This document shows positions 59,532 to 64,000 of a stretch of 64,000 bases of DNA, piece after piece. The notes under the pieces are model-generated. The model saw only the letters and a list, made by a program, of their open reading frames with translations. It searched no databases and had not been told where the DNA came from. The DNA is from Streptomyces gelaticus (GTDB lineage Bacteria; Actinomycetota; Actinomycetes; Streptomycetales; Streptomycetaceae): the NCBI RefSeq assembly GCF_014649535.1, contig NZ_BMTF01000010.1, positions 18,311 through 82,310 of the forward strand, read 5' to 3'. The first letter of the stretch is position 1. Each line of letters begins with the position of its first letter. The position numbers were made by a program, and so were the translations under genes.

Positions 59532-60563
59532 CTACCGGTCGCCGGCCACGGCGGCGAGTTCGCCCAGCAGGGCAGTGACGGCGGCATCCGTCATCCGATA
59601 GCCGCCTGAGGTCTCGGAGATACGGCCCGAGGCGACACGGGAGTTCCACCAGTCCTCGAGAAAGCCGCGGGCGTATCCACCGGTGCTGAATTCATAGGGC
59701 TCGGCCACGAGACTGAAGACGATCATGAGTTCGTAGTCCGGCAGCGCGTAGGACCGCTCGTACTGCGCAGGCGTCCTCATGTACCGGTCGAAGGAACCGA
59801 CCTGGTTGAAGCTGGTGAACAGCCAGAACAAGTAGTCGTACATCAGCGTGGAGCGCGCGTCGGCGTGCAGGGCGAAGAACCCCTTGTCGTGCACGATGGC
59901 CTCCGCGAGGACCCGCATGCGCCGGTCCGCGTCGGGCAGGACGCCGGCAACCTCGCGGAAAGCACGCAGCAGCACCGGGGAGAAGCTGCCGTCGCGCACC
60001 GTGGCCAGGTCGTCGATCAGGTCCTGCTCCGAGGTGTCGTAGACGGACCCGTCGACCAGCCCCGTGACGAAGGCCTCGAAGTTCTCCGCGACCGAGGTGA
60101 TCGCGAAGTCGTCCTCCTGGTCGACGTGCACCACGGCCGGTTCGCCGTGCCTGCCGCACGCGCGGTAGTCGAGAGCGAGCATGTCGTGGCCGGCCGATGG
60201 TGTGTCGGCGAAGTAGACACCGATGTCGGGGTACTCCCACATGTCGACCCAGAACCGACTGCCGAACTCACCGCAGAGCGACTGCGGTCTTGCCCGTCCG
60301 ATGCCTCTGATACCGGTGATCACGATGTGGTCGTCGGCCCAGGAGGTCGGCTCGGTCATGGGGAAGTGGTCCCGGTCCGGTACGCCGCCGTTGTGCGCGG
60401 TCATCAGCGCGACGTAGGAACCGGGCAGCCGGTATCCGCCGAGCTCCTCCTCCACCGACGCGATCAACTCCTGCGTGGGTGGGGTCTCCTCCACGTACTC
60501 CTTCAGCGCGTACGCCGAGTCGTCCCAGAACCCGGCCACGTCGAAGCCCTCGAAATATCCCAC
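59532..60563 (-). CDS. SMI1/KNR4 (SUKH) family protein
   Basis: A 343-residue protein. The first 150 residues form a SUKH domain: EELGGYRLPGSYVALMTAHNGG, IGRARPQSLCGEFGSRFWVD, IGVYFADTPSAGHDMLALDY, VVHVDQEDDFAITSVAENFEAFV. A helical domain of unknown kind follows, with FWLFTSFNQVGSFDRYM. SUKH proteins in bacteria are often immunity proteins against toxins, though stand-alone ones occur. No toxin gene is adjacent. Start GTG 60563 has GGGAGGG 5 bp upstream. It is divergent from ku across 363 bp. Confidence 0.83.
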   Translation of the reverse strand: MGYFEGFDVAGFWDDSAYALKEYVEETPPTQELIASVEEELGGYRLPGSYVALMTAHNGGVPDRDHFPMTEPTSWADDHIVITGIRGIGRARPQSLCGEFGSRFWVDMWEYPDIGVYFADTPSAGHDMLALDYRACGRHGEPAVVHVDQEDDFAITSVAENFEAFVTGLVDGSVYDTSEQDLIDDLATVRDGSFSPVLLRAFREVAGVLPDADRRMRVLAEAIVHDKGFFALHADARSTLMYDYLFWLFTSFNQVGSFDRYMRTPAQYERSYALPDYELMIVFSLVAEPYEFSTGGYARGFLEDWWNSRVASGRISETSGGYRMTDAAVTALLGELAAVAGDR

Positions 60564-60926
60564 TGTGCCCTCCCAGGCCCGGTCATCCGGCGATCGTACG
60601 TTCCGCCTCCCGGACGCGATCACGGCGGGCGACCGCCGGAGCAACGGACGCTGGTCGTGTGCTGGACCGGCAAGGGGTCCGCGCCGGCGAGCCCGGGGCA
60701 CGGCCGCCAAGCCGCGACGAGCGGGTGGGAGGGCCGTCCGGCGAGCCGGTGCGCCCTGCCGGCGTGGCCCAGCCGGAGTCCTGGTGATGCGATCATGCCG
60801 GCCCCGCACAAGGATCGGATTGCGGGCGGTGGCCCGGTCGCGCCCCCTGCCTTCAGGCGGGGAGACCCTCCTGGCGTTCCGGTCCGCTTCCCGGTCCGTA
60901 CCCGCCAGGGGGGCCTGGAGGTATGT

Positions 60927-61862
60927 ATGCCGCGGCCTTTGTGGACCGGTGCCATTTCGTTCGGCCTGGTCAGCATCCCGATCAAGGTGGTCAGCGCGAC
61001 CGAGGACCATGCGATCCGCTTTCGGCAGGTCCATCTGGAGGACATGGGCAGGGTCCGCACACGCAAGATCTGCTCGATCGACGACGAGGTCGTGCCGCAG
61101 GAGGAGATCGGCAAGGGCTACGAGCTCACCCGGGACGAGGTCGTACCGGTCACCGATGAAGAGCTCGACGAGATGCCGCTGCCCACCGCAAAGGCGATCG
61201 AGATCGTGGCATTCGTCGACGCCGACAGCATCGACCCGGTCCGGATCAGCGACAGCTACTACCTCGCCGTCGGCGGACAGGCCGCCGCCAAGCCCTACAC
61301 CCTGCTCCGCAGAGCACTGGAACGCTCGGACAAGGTCGCCGTCGCGAAGTTCGCCTGGCACAACCGCGAGCGACTGGGGCTGCTCCGCGTGCGCGACGAC
61401 GCCCTCGTCCTGCACGCGATGCGGTGGCCCGACGAGATCCGCAGCCCCGAATCCCTCGCGCCCAGGGACGTCGACCTGGACGACGAAGAAATCGAACGGG
61501 CCGTCCAGCTCACCGAAACCATGGCGCTCGACGACATCTCCGGATTCCGGGACGAGTACCGTGCCGCCCTGGAGGAACTGATCGAAGCGAAGTCGGAGGG
61601 CAAGGAGCTCCCCGAGCAGGCCGAGGGCGAGGAGAAGGAACCCGGGAAGGTCGTGGACCTGATGGCCGCGCTGAACGCCTCCGTCAAGGCGGCCAAGGAG
61701 AGCCGCGGCGAGCACGGCCAGGAGGCCACCGTGCACACGATGCGGCCCCGCAAGAAGGCCGCGGCGAAGAAGGCCGCACCGGCCGGGAAGACAGCCACGA
61801 AGCAGAAAGCGGCCAAGAAGGGCACGGCCAAGAAGACCACGAGGAAGCGCAGCGCGTCCTGA
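60927..61862 (+). CDS. ku: Ku protein for non-homologous end joining
   Basis: A 311-residue bacterial Ku. It has the conserved WTGAISFGLVSIPIKVVSAT start, the ring domain with VPQEEIGKGYEL and VSATEDHAIRFRQ, and KVAVAKFAWHNRERLGLLRV and DALVLHAMRWPDEIR typical of Ku. A long Lys/Ala-rich tail of about 45 residues (PRKKAAAKKAAPAGKTATK, ending TTRKRSAS) should bind DNA and slide inward from an end. The ligase gene follows after 18 bp, so the two are an operon. The start is ATG 60927. Confidence 0.93.
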   Translation: MPRPLWTGAISFGLVSIPIKVVSATEDHAIRFRQVHLEDMGRVRTRKICSIDDEVVPQEEIGKGYELTRDEVVPVTDEELDEMPLPTAKAIEIVAFVDADSIDPVRISDSYYLAVGGQAAAKPYTLLRRALERSDKVAVAKFAWHNRERLGLLRVRDDALVLHAMRWPDEIRSPESLAPRDVDLDDEEIERAVQLTETMALDDISGFRDEYRAALEELIEAKSEGKELPEQAEGEEKEPGKVVDLMAALNASVKAAKESRGEHGQEATVHTMRPRKKAAAKKAAPAGKTATKQKAAKKGTAKKTTRKRSAS

Positions 61863-61880
61863 ACAGCGGGAGCAGCGATC

Positions 61881-62834
61881 ATGGTGAGTCTGCCGCGGAT
61901 CGCTCCGATGCTCGCCACCGCGGGCACCCTGCCGGCCGCAGCCGGCCAGGACCACTGGGCGTTCGAGGTGAAACAGGACGGGCAGCGGGCCATGGTCTAC
62001 CTGCCGGGCGACGGGACCACGGTCCTGCGGTCCCGGTCGGGCGCGGACATCACCACCGTCTACCCGGAGCTCGTGGGCCTCGGGTCCGTGCTCGGCCGGC
62101 CCGCGGTCCTGGACGGCGAGATCGTCGCACTCGACAGCGAGGGACGCAGCGACTTCGAACGGCTGCAGTCCCGCATGGGACTGACCTCCCCGGCGAAGGC
62201 CGCCCGCATGGCTCGGATCGTGCCTGCCCACCTGGTCCTGTTCGACGCGGTGCATCTGGACGGCAGCAGCCTGACCGGGCTGCCGTACACCGAGCGCCGG
62301 GGTCTTCTCGAAGGCCTGGGACTGGACGGAACGCACTGGTCGACGCCCGCGGCAGTAGTCGGGCACGGCGAGCAGGCCCTGGAGATGACCAGGGCCGCCG
62401 GGCTGGAGGGTGTGCTCGCGAAGCGGCTTGCTTCCGTGTACGAACCCGGGATCCGGTCCCGCGCGTGGATCAAGATCCGGAACATCCGGACCGCCGATGT
62501 GATCGTCGGTGGGTGGGTACCCGGCCGCGGCCGGCTCACCGGCCTGCCCGGCGCCCTGCTGGTGGGAGAACGGCACAGTGGCGTCCTCCGGTACGTGGGC
62601 AGCGTCGGCACCGGGTGGAGCGACACCGAACGGACCACCCTCGCCCGTCTGCTCCACACCGCCGCGATCGACGAGTGCCCCTTCGACGAGACACCGGGCG
62701 TGACCGGAGCCCGATGGGTGCTGCCCCGCCTGGTCGGCGAGGTCCGCTACACGACCAGGACCCGCGCGGGACTGCTCCGCCAGCCCTCCTGGCACCGGCT
62801 GCGCCCCGACCTCGCACCGGACGACCTCGGATGA
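61881..62834 (+). CDS. ATP-dependent DNA ligase (LigD-ligase-like, stand-alone)
   Basis: A 317-residue ATP-dependent ligase. The nucleotidyl-transfer Lys is in VKQDGQRAMVY (KxDG motif). Motif III is GRPAVLDGEIVAL, motif IV is GLEGVLAKRLAS, and motif V is AWIKIR. The C-terminal OB domain follows. It has only the ligase domain, without polymerase/primase or 3'-phosphoesterase. With the Ku gene just ahead it should seal broken ends. GGGAG upstream of ATG 61881. Confidence 0.9.
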   Translation: MVSLPRIAPMLATAGTLPAAAGQDHWAFEVKQDGQRAMVYLPGDGTTVLRSRSGADITTVYPELVGLGSVLGRPAVLDGEIVALDSEGRSDFERLQSRMGLTSPAKAARMARIVPAHLVLFDAVHLDGSSLTGLPYTERRGLLEGLGLDGTHWSTPAAVVGHGEQALEMTRAAGLEGVLAKRLASVYEPGIRSRAWIKIRNIRTADVIVGGWVPGRGRLTGLPGALLVGERHSGVLRYVGSVGTGWSDTERTTLARLLHTAAIDECPFDETPGVTGARWVLPRLVGEVRYTTRTRAGLLRQPSWHRLRPDLAPDDLG

Positions 62835-63215
62835 CCCGGCACCTCCTACTTCCTGCGCGGCCGCACGCGCCAATCACCCTGCGTGTTCACGGAATCGGAC
62901 TGCTACGGACCCGGTGGCCGAGAGCTCCGTGACGGTCAACGCATCTCAACTGCCCGTGAGCGTCTGCGACGACAGGTTCTTGATTGGTACCGGCCATGTG
63001 CGCGACGGGGGCGCGCGGCTCGTTCGGTCGTCATCACGCATCCGAACTGAGCCATATAGCACCGTATTCCGATATCGAGAATCCAAAACCTGCAGTCAGG
63101 TCGCCCGTTACCCTGCCGGACCGACCCGATGCGGCCCGTATCCACACCGCGCCGATGTGCCGGAGAGGAACTACGTTTGAGAGTGAGTGCGATATCGCCC
63201 GTCGAAGGGTTCGCC
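62835..63215. other. Gene-free gap with an AT-richer patch
   Basis: The 381 bp hold no ORF with signals. Between about 63040 and 63090 the sequence is clearly AT-richer than elsewhere, with TATAGCACC, GATATCGAGAATCC and CAAAACC. It may contain the promoter of the CsbD gene. Confidence 0.5.
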
Positions 63216-63395
63216 ATGGTTCACGGAAGCGGCAAGGACAAGATCAAGGGCAAGGCTCAGGAAGCCATGGGCAAGTTGACGGGCGACCGGCGCAAGGAGG
63301 CCGAGGGAAAGATCCAGCAGGCCAAGGGCGAGATGAAGAAGAAGATGAGTGGTGGCCATGACCAGCCCCCACCCCACGTACCGCCCGCCCCGTAG
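63216..63395 (+). CDS. CsbD-family stress protein
   Basis: A 59-residue CsbD-like protein: SGKDKIKGKAQEAMGKLTGD, EAEGKIQQAKGEMKKKMSGG, with the Lys/Glu alternation and the KxxGxxQEAxGKxTxD signature. The C terminus HDQPPPHVPPAP is a Pro-rich addition. The family is induced by general stress. ATG 63216 has GAAGGG 5-6 bp upstream. It ends before a 13-bp terminator. Confidence 0.9.
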   Translation: MVHGSGKDKIKGKAQEAMGKLTGDRRKEAEGKIQQAKGEMKKKMSGGHDQPPPHVPPAP

Positions 63396-63454
63396 CCCTC
63401 GCCGTTGCCCCACCGCACGACCGGAGACGGTCGGCGGTCGAGAAGTGCCGGATG

Positions 63455-63492
63455 ACGGCCCGCACGTTCCGTTCAAGGGACGTGCGGGCCGT
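63455..63492 (+). terminator. Hairpin terminator after CsbD
   Basis: ACGGCCCGCACGT (63455-63467) pairs perfectly with ACGTGCGGGCCGT (63480-63492) around a 12-nt loop, 60 bp downstream of the stop. Confidence 0.75.
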
Positions 63493-63662
63493 TCGTCGCT
63501 CAACGAACCGGACCCGGGCCGTACGGCCGGTCGACGGGGCCGCCTCCCCGGAGAATCCGGGGGCCGTACGCGCGCTGCTCGACGACGACTCGGGCCGGAA
63601 CACCAGGAGCCGGAGGTCGCTCGCAGCGCCCCCGGCCGATGCTCTACGAAGGTGATGCACCC

Positions 63663-64000
63663 ATGACCGAGGTCAACAGGCTGTTGCTCGCCACAGCGCT
63701 GGCGGGCGGTTACGTGCTGGGACGCACCAAGAAGGGGCGCCTCGCGCTGGCGGCCGCCTCTTATGTGGCAGGCCGGCAGTACGGGATCGAACCGCGGAAG
63801 CTCGTGTCTCAGGGCATGAAACGGCTCGCAGAGGTCCCCCAAGTCGCGGACCTGGGGGAACAGGTCCGCGGCGAACTGATGACGGCGGGCCGCGAGGCGG
63901 TTTCGGCGGCTGCCGACCGCCGACTGGCTTCCTTCGCCGATGCCCTCCATGAACGGACGCTCCGGCTGGAAAGCGCCGGGGAGCAGGGACAGGGCGAGGA
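63663..64000 (+). CDS. Hypothetical small protein, 3' end outside the window
   Basis: The first 112 codons encode TEVNRLLLATALAGGYVLGR, TKKGRLALAAASYVAGRQYG and a helix with EVPQVADLGEQVRGELMTAG. One short N-terminal hydrophobic segment with Arg/Lys after it looks like a membrane or membrane-associated helix. Such proteins are found near gas-vesicle and stress clusters in Streptomyces as I recall, but nothing here tests it. ATG 63663 has GAAGGTGAT upstream. The stop lies outside the window. Confidence 0.65.
   Translation, partial: MTEVNRLLLATALAGGYVLGRTKKGRLALAAASYVAGRQYGIEPRKLVSQGMKRLAEVPQVADLGEQVRGELMTAGREAVSAAADRRLASFADALHERTLRLESAGEQGQGE

Noticed and set aside
59532..62873. A 1113-codon minus-strand frame as one giant SUKH fusion
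   Set aside because: Only the last 343 codons have SUKH motifs. The rest is the antisense of ku and the ligase, and GTG 60563 has its own ribosome site.

Overview
The window looks like a chromosomal segment of a Streptomyces-type actinobacterium. It has very high GC, almost every codon ends in G or C, GTG and one TTG start are common, several -10 boxes sit so close to the start codon that the mRNA would be leaderless, and the gene families are typical of the genus (PimB-type mannosyltransferase, FUSC exporter, three NarL-type two-component systems, DUF5997, DUF6131, Ku plus stand-alone ligase). I see no rRNA, tRNA or CRISPR array.

Layout. 1-6000: end of a ferredoxin-NADP reductase gene, an ArsR regulator, two facing gene stumps left by a deletion, a DUF1877 protein, an Old Yellow Enzyme behind an operator array, a methyltransferase, a GNAT enzyme and a cupin. 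6000-16400: BNR-repeat protein, large secreted hydrolase, uracil-DNA glycosylase, GlcNAc-kinase-like ATPase, CbiX-like protein, lactonase, FUSC exporter. 16400-22700: PimB, two-component system 1, membrane acyltransferase, secreted hydrolase, Lrp regulator. 22700-31000: carboxyltransferase remnant, Ser/Thr kinase, a 1165-residue secreted protease that joins an M4 endopeptidase to an M28 aminopeptidase, and an XRE regulator. 31000-36000: DedA, two-component system 2, M20 peptidase remnant, geranylgeranyl reductase. 36000-41300: a LysR sensor domain without its HTH paired with DUF5997, then a small nucleobase-salvage regulon whose promoters share one operator, then a YciO/Sua5 protein. 41600-50300: two-component system 3, a DUF4139 pair, and a translationally coupled pair of related membrane-anchored proteins.

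50719-57210 is a complete Tn3-family transposon. It has 44-bp perfect inverted repeats, a serine resolvase with a recognisable res region, a 1044-residue transposase, a transposase stump from another Tn3-type element, and two cargo genes. One cargo gene encodes a membrane protein with a cytosolic helical domain, a Gly/Thr/Asn-rich strand motif and an extracytoplasmic domain; it is the best candidate here for something undescribed. The remainder (57366-64000) is a stress and repair neighbourhood: DUF6131, PfpI, hemerythrin, SUKH, Ku, ATP-dependent ligase, CsbD and the start of another small protein.

Six broken or truncated genes (HxlR, NmrA-like, carboxyltransferase, M20 peptidase, a secreted protein, a second Tn3 transposase) and one doubtful short ORF lie between intact genes, so the segment shows repeated small deletions and frameshifts. 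All functions are read from sequence motifs; no database search was run.
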